Shown here piece after piece: positions 1-7,505 of a stretch of 38,668 nucleotides of DNA (position 1 is the stretch's first letter; the number at the start of each line of letters is the position of its first letter). Source of the DNA: Spirochaetales bacterium (GTDB taxonomy: Bacteria > Spirochaetota > Spirochaetia > Sphaerochaetales > Sphaerochaetaceae); assembly GCA_012728215.1 (NCBI GenBank), contig JAAYFO010000068.1, positions 1-38,668 of the forward strand. The letters run 5' to 3'. Made by a program: the position numbers and the translations under genes. The notes below the pieces were generated by a model, which was not told the origin of the DNA, searched no databases, and worked only from the letters and a program-made list of their open reading frames with translations.

Positions 1-192
1 AACGGTGAGAATGACGATGTCGTGGATCCGGCAAGCGGCAACGAGATTGCAAGGATTGCTTCTAATTCTCTTTCCACATATATCGTCATTCCTGGTGCCG
101 ATCATACTTTCGGCGTATTCACCGATCCTGATTTCAACGCCCTTGGCGAAACTATCGCCAATACCATGCAGTGGTTCGCAACCACTCTTTGA
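1..192 (+). CDS. alpha/beta hydrolase, C-terminal end (partial)
   Basis: The reading frame is open from the first base to a TGA at 190-192 and encodes 63 residues; the start lies outside the window. The visible tail has a short strand, then G-A-D-H-T-F-G, then a final amphipathic helix ending in W-F. This matches the end of alpha/beta-hydrolase (dienelactone hydrolase or acyl-esterase-like) proteins, in which the His of the GADH motif is the third member of the Ser-Asp-His triad. That assignment rests on family knowledge: the nucleophile and acid residues cannot be seen here. Substrate unknown. The overlapping frame at 5-259 starts inside this one and has no coding character. Confidence 0.6.
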   Translation, partial: NGENDDVVDPASGNEIARIASNSLSTYIVIPGADHTFGVFTDPDFNALGETIANTMQWFATTL

Positions 193-220
193 AAGAGGAT
201 ATAGTCAAGGTTATGGGTCA

Positions 221-250
221 CCTCACATGAAATCAGAAAATCATGTGGGG
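221..250 (+). terminator. hairpin downstream of the hydrolase, possible terminator
   Basis: A 10-bp stem (221-230 with 241-250, one G-T wobble) encloses a 10-base loop, 28 bases after the hydrolase stop. The sequence after it is not a proper T tract, so intrinsic termination is uncertain; it could equally be a processing or mRNA-end structure. The remaining bases up to the infC promoter show no gene. Confidence 0.4.
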
Positions 251-400
251 TTGCCATGATTGGCAAGGCAATTGCAATTATCTACGGTAAGGGGTTCAAC
301 ATTCGATTGCCGCCAATCAAAACCAGATTGGAATCAGTTGTCGGATAATGCTCCCATATTGATAGTCGGACGTTTTTTTCTCAATATATTGCCATGGTCT

Positions 401-430
401 TTGACATTGTCTGCGTTGTTATGCTATATT
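401..430 (+). promoter_or_regulatory. sigma70-type promoter of the infC operon
   Basis: TTGACA at 401-406, an 18-base spacer and TATATT at 425-430 give a near-consensus vegetative promoter. Transcription would begin near 437, leaving an mRNA leader of about 50 bases before infC. In other bacteria L20 or IF3 represses this operon through the leader; I see no large pseudoknot-like structure in these 50 bases, so autoregulation cannot be claimed from sequence. Confidence 0.75.
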
Positions 431-487
431 TCATGCTGAACGTACTTTACGGTCAAACTTAAAGCAAGGATTTACAGAAGAGGTTAG

Positions 488-1024
488 ATGGCTACTAAAG
501 AAAGAGAACTGCGGATGAATCGACAGATCAGGGTTCCCGAAGTCTATGTCATAGATGCGGACAATTCACAGAAGGGCGTGATGAGAACAATTGATGCCCT
601 GCAATATGCCCAGGATCAGGGATTGGATCTGATAGAGGTTTCCCCAAACGCGAATCCTCCTGTGTGCAAGATTCTGGATTATGACAAGTATCGTTTCCAG
701 ATGGAGAAAAGGCAGAAGGAAGCAAGGAAGAGCCAAGTGATCGTCAAGGTCAGAGAAGTCCGTATGCAGCCTAAGATTGATGTCCATGACATGGATACTA
801 AGTCAAAGGCGATAAAGTCATTTCTCGAGGGTGGTGACAAATGCAAGGTTTCCGTCCGTTTCAAGGGAAGGGAACTCGCACACACAGAACTTGGAAAGGT
901 TGTTCTGGATAAGATTCTGGTCAAGCTTGACGAGACTGGCACCGCACTTAGTGTGGACCAGCCGCCAAAGATGGAAGGAAGGATGATGAGCATGCTTCTT
1001 TCTCCATCCAAGGTGAAGAAATAA
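488..1024 (+). CDS. infC: translation initiation factor IF-3
   Basis: IF-3 binds the 30S subunit, prevents early 50S joining and checks start-codon and initiator-tRNA pairing. The 178-residue product has the usual length and both domains: an N-terminal domain with the conserved stretch around I-D-A-L-Q-Y-A and [19 protein letters not shown], a Lys-rich linker (residues 75-90), and a C-terminal domain with V-K-E/V-R-M-Q-P-type and F-K-G-R-E-L-A-H motifs. The ATG at 488 follows AAGAGG closely. In many bacteria infC uses the rare AUU start that IF-3 itself discriminates against; here the start is a plain ATG, so that feedback is probably absent. It is first gene of the infC-rpmI-rplT operon, the classic order. 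Confidence 0.97.
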   Translation: MATKERELRMNRQIRVPEVYVIDADNSQKGVMRTIDALQYAQDQGLDLIEVSPNANPPVCKILDYDKYRFQMEKRQKEARKSQVIVKVREVRMQPKIDVHDMDTKSKAIKSFLEGGDKCKVSVRFKGRELAHTELGKVVLDKILVKLDETGTALSVDQPPKMEGRMMSMLLSPSKVKK

Positions 1025-1103
1025 GAAAGACGACCCCGTAGGGGATGTCAATACGGCCTGGCAAGGGTTCTTGTTCCTTGCAGGCTTGAAGAAGAGGTAT
1101 TAT

Positions 1104-1301
1104 ATGCCAAAGATGAAAACAAGAAAGGCCGCTGCAAAGCGGTACAGAGTTACCGGGACTGGCAAAATCCGCTATAAGAAAGCGGGTCTTCGCCATATTC
1201 TCACCAAAAAGACCAGAAAGAACAAGAGAAATCTCAGGGCTTCTGGTATTCTCGAAGAATCAGCAGCAAAGGCCGTAAGGCAGATGTTGCCGTACGCGTA
1301 G
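1104..1301 (+). CDS. rpmI: 50S ribosomal protein L35
   Basis: This 65-residue, strongly basic protein starts [13 protein letters not shown] and has the K-A-G-L-R-H-I-L core typical of bL35, a late-assembling protein of the large subunit. ATG 1104 is preceded by GAAGAGG at 1091-1097, which fixes the start; the longer frame from 1071 has no such site. It sits 79 bases after infC and 12 bases before rplT, so the three are almost certainly co-transcribed. The 79-base gap contains no clear promoter. Confidence 0.97.
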   Translation: MPKMKTRKAAAKRYRVTGTGKIRYKKAGLRHILTKKTRKNKRNLRASGILEESAAKAVRQMLPYA

Positions 1302-1313
1302 GGAGGGTGGAAT

Positions 1314-1664
1314 ATGCCAAGAGCAGTTGACGGAACAAAGCACAAGGATAGAAGGAACAAGATTCTCGAAAGAGCTAAAGGTTACTACGGCAGACGCAGC
1401 ACGAACAATCGTGTCGCCAAGGACGCAGTTGCCAAGGCTGGCGTCTACGCATACAGCGGCCGTAAGGATCGCAAGCGTGACTTCAGAAAGCTCTGGATTG
1501 CAAGAATCAGTGCTGCAGTGAGAGCCGAGGGCATGAACTATTCACAGTTCATCCATGCGCTCAAGCAGGCGAACATCGAGATGGATAGAAAGACTCTCTC
1601 CAATATGGCTATTGAAGACAAGAAGGCTTTCTCAGCTCTCGTTGCTCAGGTTAAGCAGGCATGA
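1314..1664 (+). CDS. rplT: 50S ribosomal protein L20
   Basis: The 116-residue product begins M-P-R-A-V and has the long basic N-terminal arm ([22 protein letters not shown]) followed by the globular C-terminal domain with Y-S-Q-F-I-H-A-L-K. bL20 is needed for early 50S assembly, and in several bacteria is the autogenous repressor of this operon. A GGGAGG-type Shine-Dalgarno lies just upstream. The gene lies 12 bases after rpmI; its product may regulate the operon, but no L20-binding mimic was identified in the leader. Confidence 0.97.
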   Translation: MPRAVDGTKHKDRRNKILERAKGYYGRRSTNNRVAKDAVAKAGVYAYSGRKDRKRDFRKLWIARISAAVRAEGMNYSQFIHALKQANIEMDRKTLSNMAIEDKKAFSALVAQVKQA

Positions 1665-1695
1665 TGATGCCGTCAGGTTATGATGGAGGAGAGCA

Positions 1696-2028
1696 ATGTC
1701 AATGATTGAGAAGGTTCAGCAGGTAGAGTTGAGAGTCAAGAAGGCTGCGTTGCTCATTGAGCAGCAGCGAAAGGAGATTGCCGATTTGAAGCAGTCTCTT
1801 GAACTTGTGCAGATGCACAACGAGGAGCTTCAGAAATATGCGGATTCCTATAAGGAAGACACGAAGCTCATCGAAGAAAGCATTGCAAAATCTCTTGATA
1901 CTCTGGATGCGATTGACGGTCTTGACGATCTCGATACCATCGGGCTTGATGATTTTGACACAGCGGACAGTTTTGATGGAGGTGCTGCCATTCTTGATGA
2001 CGACCTCTCAATTGACGACCTGTCCTAG
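1696..2028 (+). CDS. coiled-coil protein with Asp-rich tail, ZapB-like
   Basis: The product has 110 residues. Residues 1-65 are a continuous heptad-patterned coiled coil (V-Q-Q-V-E-L-R-V-K-K onward, rich in L, E, K, Q). Residues 70-110 are very acidic with repeated L-D-D or L-D-x-I units and no positive charge. Size, coiled coil and position after rplT recall the small ZapB or cell-division coiled-coil proteins annotated there in treponemes, but this is resemblance and not a motif match. It starts at ATG 1696 behind GGAGGAG and is last gene of the infC operon, before a good terminator. A division or nucleoid-scaffold role is an inference; the acidic tail might bind a basic partner. Confidence 0.6.
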   Translation: MSMIEKVQQVELRVKKAALLIEQQRKEIADLKQSLELVQMHNEELQKYADSYKEDTKLIEESIAKSLDTLDAIDGLDDLDTIGLDDFDTADSFDGGAAILDDDLSIDDLS

Positions 2029-2055
2029 CAGTCAGGTTTTATCCAAGTAAAGCTT

Positions 2056-2084
2056 CAGCCACCTTGAAAGAGGTGGCTGTTTTG
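2056..2084 (+). terminator. Rho-independent terminator of the infC operon
   Basis: A perfect 9-bp stem (2056-2064 with 2071-2079) has a 6-base loop and is followed by TTTT and further T-rich sequence. It lies 27 bases after the coiled-coil gene. Confidence 0.85.
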
Positions 2085-2117
2085 GTTCTTGAATCCCAGG
2101 TATTTTCATTTTGCTGC

Positions 2118-2154
2118 GGAAAAAGAAAAGAGCCACCGCATTTTGCGGCAGCTC
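2118..2154 (-). terminator. Rho-independent terminator of fba
   Basis: Read on the minus strand, a 10-bp GC-rich stem (2154-2145 with 2139-2130, two G-T wobbles) with a short A/T loop is followed by TTTTCTTTTT. It lies about 40 bases after the aldolase stop, facing the infC-operon terminator. Confidence 0.85.
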
Positions 2155-2191
2155 CTTGCAGATACTCCTTGAATCATTCGATTACCGAAGA

Positions 2192-3184
2192 TCAGGCATG
2201 ATTGGCTGATCCAAGGACATCGAGGTTCTTGTGCATGTACATCTTCTTCAGCTCATCACGTGCTGGTCCAAGATACTTTCTTGGGTCGAAGACACCAGGA
2301 TTCTCTGTCAGATACTTGCGGATTGCCGCTGTCATGGCAAGTCTTCCATCACTGTCGATGTTGATCTTGCATACTGCGCTCTTGGCGGCCTCGCGAAGCT
2401 GCTCTTCAGGAATTCCTACGTTGTCCTTGAGCTTTCCACCATACTCGTTGATGATCTTCACATATTCCTGAGGAACTGATGACGATCCGTGGAGAACGAT
2501 TGGGAATCCAGGAAGCTCTTTCTCGATTTCCTTGAGAATGTCGAAGCGCAGTGGAGGTGGAATGAGAATTCCATCTGCATTCCTGGTGCACTGCTCAGGC
2601 TTGAACTTGTTGGCTCCGTGGGATGTTCCGATGGAGATTGCAAGTGAGTCGACACCGGTCTTTGAAACGAAATCAACGACTTCGGAAGGCTGAGTATAAT
2701 GGGAATGCTCTGCAACGACATCATCCTCGATGCCTGCAAGAACTCCGAGTTCACCTTCGACTGTCACATCGTACTTATGTGCATATTCCACGACTTTCTT
2801 GGTGACTTCGATGTTCTTCTCATAAGGAAGTGAAGAACCGTCGATCATCACGGAAGAGAATCCGTTGTCGATGCATTCCTTGCATGTCTCGAAGCTGTCA
2901 CCATGGTCCAGGTGAAGAACGATAGGAATGTCGTATCCCAGTTCGTGGGCGTACTCAGTTGCTCCCTTTGCCATGTTTCTAAGGATGTTGATGTTGGCGT
3001 AGTCACGCGCTCCTCTGGAAACCTGAAGAATCACAGGTGACTTGGTCTCTACGCAAGCCATGATGATTGCCTGCATTTGCTCCATGTTGTTGAAGTTGTA
3101 AGCAGGAATTGCATAACCGCCTTTCACGGCCTTTGCAAACATCTCTCTGGTATTGACCAGTCCTAAATCTTTATACGAAGTCAT
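2192..3184 (-). CDS. fba: class II fructose-1,6-bisphosphate aldolase
   Basis: This is a Zn-dependent aldolase that splits fructose-1,6-bisphosphate into glyceraldehyde-3-phosphate and dihydroxyacetone phosphate in glycolysis. In the 330-residue product the H-L-D-H-G-D-S motif (catalytic Asp about 93, Zn His about 94), the V-E-G-E-L-G motif near 145, S-I-G-T-S-H-G near 185-190 (Zn His) and V-L-H-G-S-S-S are all present. The frame can be extended to a GTG at 3190, but AAGGAG at 3190-3195 overlaps that codon and is 5 bases from ATG 3184, so ATG 3184 is the start. It stands alone between its own promoter and terminator. Confidence 0.96.
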   Translation of the reverse strand: MTSYKDLGLVNTREMFAKAVKGGYAIPAYNFNNMEQMQAIIMACVETKSPVILQVSRGARDYANINILRNMAKGATEYAHELGYDIPIVLHLDHGDSFETCKECIDNGFSSVMIDGSSLPYEKNIEVTKKVVEYAHKYDVTVEGELGVLAGIEDDVVAEHSHYTQPSEVVDFVSKTGVDSLAISIGTSHGANKFKPEQCTRNADGILIPPPLRFDILKEIEKELPGFPIVLHGSSSVPQEYVKIINEYGGKLKDNVGIPEEQLREAAKSAVCKINIDSDGRLAMTAAIRKYLTENPGVFDPRKYLGPARDELKKMYMHKNLDVLGSANHA

Positions 3185-3217
3185 ATTCACTCCTTGAATG
3201 TTAATTCAGTACATATC

Positions 3218-3246
3218 ATTTTATTTAGATAGAAGAGCTTGGTCAA
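3218..3246 (-). promoter_or_regulatory. promoter of fba
   Basis: On the minus strand TTGACC (3246-3241), a 17-base spacer and TAAAAT (3223-3218) form a strong sigma70-type promoter. Transcription would start near 3211, giving a leader of roughly 25-30 bases with the Shine-Dalgarno in it. Confidence 0.8.
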
Positions 3247-3280
3247 CAGTTTTGGATAAGAGAATGGATTTGCCTGTCGC

Positions 3281-3310
3281 TTGACAGATGCTCTGGTTCT
3301 GATGTTAGAT
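3281..3310 (+). promoter_or_regulatory. candidate leaderless promoter of the 3318 gene
   Basis: TTGACA at 3281-3286 is followed after 18 bases by TTAGAT (3305-3310), a weak -10. The predicted start of transcription falls at about 3317, next to ATG 3318, and there is no Shine-Dalgarno. Confidence 0.45.
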
Positions 3311-3317
3311 GACGTAT

Positions 3318-4142
3318 ATGAAGAAAAACAAGGCATGGGTAATGATCATTGCAGTCATCTTGGGGTTGATGATAGTTGCATTGGCTTTGTATTTTCTTGT
3401 ATTGCCAGAAATAACTTTTTATTATGCCGCCCATGAGAATGTCAATGCAGTGAATTTCGGAATAAGGCTTCTTCAAATGGGCTACAGGCTGCGTTCGCAA
3501 TGCCTGGGGGCGGATATCCTTGATGAAGCTGAGGCTCTGGAAACAAAGCTCCGTTCATGTGACTCTGAAGCAATGCTGCTCAGTGCCGGGGTGTCGATGT
3601 TTGCCCAAAGGACTGGATTCGAGAAGGACAGTGATGGCCCGGTCGTGATGGCTGTGTGCATGAGCGATGAGCAGAACCGCTATGATGTGATCTTTCAGTT
3701 TTCTCCTCTCAGCGGTTGGGATGAAGCATCAAGATGGATCATCTCAAGAGACGAATCAGCAGTGGTGGCTATTACTGAGGAGACTTCCGGCCTTGCCGAT
3801 GTCTTTGATGATTCCCGCTTCTGTTGCGTTGATACCAATGATTCATCGTTGCGTGCCTCTTCCAAGGTGATGACGCTCTATTCCAGCTCAAATGCTGACT
3901 ACATCTGTTGCCCATACGTGTCTGATTTCTCTTCGTATCTTGGAAATGGCGGGACAGCATTGTGGATTCTGGACAGCAGCCTTGCCTTGTCTGTTCCAAG
4001 GGAATTTCTTGTCGGTACGATTGAGGATGACCTTTTCTCCTCGATCAGGCCTCTGCTGAAGGCAGGGATCCGTCATTCGAAGACCATCGAACTTCCTCTC
4101 CAAAGAAGCTTTGTCAAGTCATCAGGAAGCCTGTTTCAGTAG
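3318..4142 (+). CDS. membrane-anchored exported protein, unknown function
   Basis: I do not recognise a family. The product has 274 residues: a basic N-terminus (M-K-K-N-K), one hydrophobic segment (about residues 8-32) without a signal-peptidase site or lipobox, then a soluble periplasmic part of about 240 residues. It contains four cysteines clustered in the middle to late part (C-C-V-D and I-C-C-P), unusual outside the cytoplasm. The alternation of strands and helices could be a binding-protein-like fold, which is a guess. ATG 3318 is preferred over ATG 3309 because a TTGACA box and a -10-like hexamer would start the mRNA at 3317. The EamA gene follows after 74 bases with its own candidate promoter, so no functional link is implied. 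Confidence 0.65.
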   Translation: MKKNKAWVMIIAVILGLMIVALALYFLVLPEITFYYAAHENVNAVNFGIRLLQMGYRLRSQCLGADILDEAEALETKLRSCDSEAMLLSAGVSMFAQRTGFEKDSDGPVVMAVCMSDEQNRYDVIFQFSPLSGWDEASRWIISRDESAVVAITEETSGLADVFDDSRFCCVDTNDSSLRASSKVMTLYSSSNADYICCPYVSDFSSYLGNGGTALWILDSSLALSVPREFLVGTIEDDLFSSIRPLLKAGIRHSKTIELPLQRSFVKSSGSLFQ

Positions 4143-4179
4143 CATTCAGAAAAGGTGCTGCAATGATTGCCTTGACCAG

Positions 4180-4208
4180 TGGACATTAGTATTGGAAAAG
4201 GGTATATG
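4180..4208 (+). promoter_or_regulatory. candidate near-leaderless promoter of the EamA gene
   Basis: TGGACA (4180-4185), a 17-base spacer and TATATG (4203-4208) lie directly before ATG 4217. The mRNA would start near 4215. No Shine-Dalgarno is seen in the eight bases between. Confidence 0.45.
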
Positions 4209-4216
4209 TTTCAGCC

Positions 4217-5140
4217 ATGAACACAAAATCAGTTTTTTCTTCTCTTGCTCTTCTTGTGACATCAATGCTATGGGGGCTGAGTTTCGTTGCCCAGAGCGTC
4301 GGCATGGACAACATCGGTCCTTTGACCTTCAACTATGTACGATACTTCATGGGGTTCATCGTGCTCATTCCTTTTTCAGTGGTTCGGTTTCGCAGGAACA
4401 GGCAATTGGACAAATCCCCTGATCTGAAGCATTTCTGGAAGAAGGCCTGTTGGGCCGGACTGCTTTGCGGCCTTTCTCTTGCCGTGGGAATCATCATGCA
4501 GCAATATGCAATCAGCATGCTTCCAGTGGGAAAAGTTGGCTTTCTCACTGCTCTTTATGTCATTCTTGTTCCAATCCTTGGATTGTTTCTCAAGCGACGG
4601 GTATCGCCTCTGGTATGGATTTGCTGCATTGTCGCGACTGTGGGTGCTTACCTCATGTGCATGGGAAGCGGATCGTTCGTAATTCAGGGCGGAGATGTCC
4701 TTGGAGCTCTGAGCGGTCTGTTCTTTGCTGTCTATATCCTGATAGCGGACAGGTTCTCCCCTCATTTCGATGGAGTGTTCCTGACATGTATCCAGCTGTT
4801 CTTTGCTTCCCTGTTCTGCTTTATCCCGAAGTGCATAGTCGAACCGTTCGATGCCTCTGCGGTATGGAATGCGATAATTCCCCTGCTGTATTCTGGTTGC
4901 GTATCTTCGGCTCTTGGAACTACGCTGGAGATGATTGCTCAGAAGAATGTCAATCCTACAGCAGCATCGCTGATAATGAGTCTGGAGTCGGTTTTCTCCC
5001 TTATATTCGGATGGATCATCCTCAAGCAGGTGATGAGTCCTGTGGAGCTTGGTGGCTGTGCTCTTGTCTTTGCCGCTGTGTGCATCTCTCAGATTCCGTC
5101 GACTCTGTTTCGCAAGACAGGCAAAAAGATTGGCAATTGA
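4217..5140 (+). CDS. EamA/DMT-family transporter
   Basis: The 307-residue product has about ten hydrophobic helices in two homologous halves (about residues 5-140 and 155-295), the EamA arrangement of the drug/metabolite transporter superfamily. The first helix contains W-G-L-S-F-V and is followed by F-N-Y-V-R-Y, and the second half ends with a helix bearing L-I-F-G-W-I-I-L, all typical. The family exports or imports small metabolites such as amino acids; no substrate can be read from sequence. It ends two bases from the convergent tatD stop, with no hairpin between, so transcripts from the two strands probably overlap. Confidence 0.9.
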   Translation: MNTKSVFSSLALLVTSMLWGLSFVAQSVGMDNIGPLTFNYVRYFMGFIVLIPFSVVRFRRNRQLDKSPDLKHFWKKACWAGLLCGLSLAVGIIMQQYAISMLPVGKVGFLTALYVILVPILGLFLKRRVSPLVWICCIVATVGAYLMCMGSGSFVIQGGDVLGALSGLFFAVYILIADRFSPHFDGVFLTCIQLFFASLFCFIPKCIVEPFDASAVWNAIIPLLYSGCVSSALGTTLEMIAQKNVNPTAASLIMSLESVFSLIFGWIILKQVMSPVELGGCALVFAAVCISQIPSTLFRKTGKKIGN

Positions 5141-5142
5141 GT

Positions 5143-5985
5143 TCAGATCTGTCTGCCTGCCTGATGATTTGGGCAGAACGAGAGCAGATGATTGAAGTTG
5201 TCAACGATTTCCACAGCAAGCTGAGCAACGTCTTTGCTTAGAATCTCTGCTGCAAAGCCGTATGTATGGACCATGTTCCTGGGATCGTTTGGCTTGCCCC
5301 TCTTGGGGATAGGTGCAAGGTATGGGCTGTCGGTTTCCAGAAGCAGGCGGTCTTTAGGAATGCTGCGCATAACTTCGCACAGATCCTCCGAATGTCTGTA
5401 TGTGATGTTACCTGCAAATGAAATGTAGTAACCTTTGTCGAGAAGTCTGAAAGCAAGTTCCCTGCTCCCCGAGAAGCAATGGATTATGCCGGAATTGGGG
5501 CAGCTGTGTTTGCAAAGCACTTGCTCCATGTCACTGTCCGCTTCGCGGTCATGGATGATGACCGGAAGATCATGCTCTGCTGCAAGTTCAAGTTCCGCCT
5601 CGAGAAGTTCTATCTGACATGAAGGATTTCCATAGTCTTTCCAGTAGTAGTCCAGACCGAATTCTCCTAGAAACGAGAATGTGTCAGGGTTGCATTCAAG
5701 CAATGACTTGAGGCGTGAAATCAGCGAATCAGTGTCTTCCTCCGATCCTGTTTCCCAAGGTCCCATCCCAATGGCATGTCTTATGCCAGGATAGACTGAG
5801 GTAAGTGAACGGCTTGCACTGATGTCCGAACTGCTCAGGCATATGTCAATCCCGCCAAGAAATCCTTCGCGATCAAGCTCTTGAAGGATTGCCTGGCAGT
5901 CGAGTCCTTTCTCCTGCATGGCGGCAAGATGGAAGTGCGAATCAATAAGATTCTCATATCTATGTCCGGAAGTTGAATCCGTCAC
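5143..5985 (-). CDS. tatD: TatD-family metal-dependent DNase
   Basis: TatD-like proteins are TIM-barrel metal hydrolases with 3'-5' exonuclease activity on DNA and RNA. The 280-residue product shows the full set of ligands: D-S-H-F-H-L near the N-terminus (two His), G-E-F-G-L-D-Y (Glu), I-I-H-D-R (His), I-H-C-F-S-G-S (His) and E-T-D-S-P-Y-L-A-P (Asp), with the usual K-R-G-K-P-N-D-P loop. The start is GTG 5985; it shares one base with the stop of the upstream decarboxylase gene, and AAGGA lies ten bases upstream. No ATG is available before the essential D-S-H-F-H motif. Translation is probably coupled to the upstream gene. Confidence 0.92.
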   Translation of the reverse strand: MTDSTSGHRYENLIDSHFHLAAMQEKGLDCQAILQELDREGFLGGIDICLSSSDISASRSLTSVYPGIRHAIGMGPWETGSEEDTDSLISRLKSLLECNPDTFSFLGEFGLDYYWKDYGNPSCQIELLEAELELAAEHDLPVIIHDREADSDMEQVLCKHSCPNSGIIHCFSGSRELAFRLLDKGYYISFAGNITYRHSEDLCEVMRSIPKDRLLLETDSPYLAPIPKRGKPNDPRNMVHTYGFAAEILSKDVAQLAVEIVDNFNHLLSFCPNHQAGRQI

Positions 5986-7196
5986 TATTTCTGAATCCTT
6001 CTGGCTTCGAAGTTCTGGGGCAGGACATATGTCTTGATTGGAGGAAACCCGTTGAATCCCACCGAAGCATAGCTGGATGTGTATGCTCCGGTCGAGAGGA
6101 AGTAAAGACGGCTTCCACTGGCGAGATTGTCAGGCATTGTGTATTTGAAGTCCTGATACATGATGTCCATGCTGTCGCAGGTCGGACCAGCAAGAATCAC
6201 TTCACTTCGGGGTTCATCGGAGGATATACCGTTCTTGATTTCATGCTCGGTCTTGACGACGTACTTCACGCTTTCGTCCAGTGTCTCAATGAGTCCGTTG
6301 AATTTTCCTGCATCGAGGAATATCCATCTGACTTCACCTTCTACGCTCTTCTTTGCTATTGTGATGATCTCCGAAACCAGCACGCCACTGTCTGCAACCA
6401 ATGACCGGCCAGGTTCCATTGCGAACTGAGGTCTTGTCTCTGGATCGGGGAAGTACTTTTCGATGTATCTGGAGATATGGGCAGAGTAGGTTGCCATTGG
6501 CTTGGTATCCTGAAGATAGTGCGCTGGAAGGCCGCCTCCCATGTTTATCAGACGGATTGGGACAGGACTTAGCTTGCATATCTCGGAGACAGCCCTGAGT
6601 GCGAGGTCCCACTGTTCGATGTCACGCTGCTGGCTTCCGACGTGGAAGCTCAATCCATAGACTTCCAGACCGCATGTCAGTGCTTCGTCTATCAGATCCT
6701 GTATCACTTCGGCACGGCATCCGAACTTCCGTGAGAGTGGCCAGTCTGCTGTGTTCTCCGGACCATCGAGCAGAAGACGGAAATATATTCGTGAGCCGGG
6801 AGCGTTCGTTGCAATCTTATGAAGATCCTCCAGACAGTCGGAAGCGTATGTGCGTACACCCTTGCTGAAGAAGTATGCGATGTCTTCGGCTTTCTTGATC
6901 GTGTTGCCATAGAACATTCTGTCGGGCTCGATTCCAAGTCCAATAAGCATGTCGAGTTCATAACGGCTTGCTACATCGAAGTTTGATCCCATCTTTGCAA
7001 CCAGACGGACCACTTCTGGATTTGGGTTCGCCTTTACGGCATAGAATATCTTAGTCGATTTGAATTTAGAGCAGAGTGCCTTGAATTCATTCTTCACCAT
7101 TTCTGGATCAATCAGAATGTGCGGTGTGGGAAGGGTGTCCGAAAAGGACAGCAGACGAGGCAGATTCTTGCTTTTCAAGATGGGGTGTATTGACAT
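5985..7196 (-). CDS. PLP-dependent ornithine/lysine decarboxylase family protein
   Basis: This is a fold-type III (alanine-racemase-like) decarboxylase of about 403 residues. Visible are Y-A-V-K-A-N-P (Lys that binds PLP), F-H-V-G-S-Q near mid-protein, the phosphate-binding G-G-G-L-P, E-P-G-R-S-L-V near residue 265, the catalytic G-P-T-C-D-S-M-D (Cys and Asp) and the C-terminal S-T-G-A-Y-T-S-S-Y-A-S-V-G-F-N-G-F. These match ornithine (or ornithine/lysine) decarboxylases, which make putrescine or cadaverine, rather than diaminopimelate decarboxylase. The start at ATG 7196 is set by AGGAGAAG just upstream; an in-frame extension to 7298 runs across the promoter. Substrate preference cannot be decided by eye. 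It is co-transcribed with tatD. Confidence 0.9.
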   Translation of the reverse strand: MSIHPILKSKNLPRLLSFSDTLPTPHILIDPEMVKNEFKALCSKFKSTKIFYAVKANPNPEVVRLVAKMGSNFDVASRYELDMLIGLGIEPDRMFYGNTIKKAEDIAYFFSKGVRTYASDCLEDLHKIATNAPGSRIYFRLLLDGPENTADWPLSRKFGCRAEVIQDLIDEALTCGLEVYGLSFHVGSQQRDIEQWDLALRAVSEICKLSPVPIRLINMGGGLPAHYLQDTKPMATYSAHISRYIEKYFPDPETRPQFAMEPGRSLVADSGVLVSEIITIAKKSVEGEVRWIFLDAGKFNGLIETLDESVKYVVKTEHEIKNGISSDEPRSEVILAGPTCDSMDIMYQDFKYTMPDNLASGSRLYFLSTGAYTSSYASVGFNGFPPIKTYVLPQNFEARRIQK

Positions 7197-7236
7197 TTCT
7201 TCTCCTGTATAAAGGGCATCATTGGATGCAGGCATC

Positions 7237-7264
7237 ATTATAAATTGTAGCAAATAAAAATCAA
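7237..7264 (-). promoter_or_regulatory. promoter of the decarboxylase-tatD pair
   Basis: On the minus strand TTGATT (7264-7259), a 16-base spacer and a perfect TATAAT (7242-7237) precede the gene by about 40 bases. Confidence 0.75.
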
Positions 7265-7344
7265 CATGAACAACAGACATTTGAAGAAGATTTTTCATTT
7301 CTTTTCATTTTTGTCATTATGTCAAAGCATGTGGAAACAACCTG

Positions 7345-7364
7345 ATTCGCAAGGGACGGCGAAT
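7345..7364. other. small hairpin in the divergent intergenic region
   Basis: A 6-bp inverted repeat (7345-7350 with 7359-7364) lies between the divergent decarboxylase and hpt promoters. It may be an operator or chance; the rest of the interval 7265-7455 is AT-rich and shows no gene. Confidence 0.25.
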
Positions 7365-7455
7365 TTTAATCTACCGGCGGATTTCTTAAATGATGTCCTT
7401 GAATAAAAGAGATTCATAATCTACTATTCAGTTGAAACAACCTTCTGATGAATAA

Positions 7456-7484
7456 TTGAAGAAACAGCTGTTTGCTGTTATAAT
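7456..7484 (+). promoter_or_regulatory. promoter of the hpt-purA operon
   Basis: TTGAAG (7456-7461), a 17-base spacer and a perfect TATAAT (7479-7484) predict an mRNA start near 7491, about 15 bases before hpt. The Shine-Dalgarno GGAGG (7495-7499) fits inside this short leader, leaving no room for a purine riboswitch. Confidence 0.8.
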
Positions 7485-7505
7485 CCGTGGCTTTGGAGGC
7501 CTCTT

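Noticed and set aside
5-259. 84-codon frame starting at 5
   Set aside because: It lies across the C-terminal hydrolase frame and the hairpin after it; the composition is not protein-like and there is no ribosome site.
4450-5241. 263-codon plus-strand frame inside the EamA gene
   Set aside because: It is an out-of-frame reading of the transporter; residues are Cys- and Ser-rich without membrane pattern.
7334-7443. 10-base repeat GAAACAACCT at 7334 and 7434
   Set aside because: Only one pair of short direct repeats 100 bases apart, with no third copy and no site to link it with; could be chance.
7484-7505. Purine riboswitch before hpt
   Set aside because: The predicted leader is only about 15 bases, too short for an aptamer.
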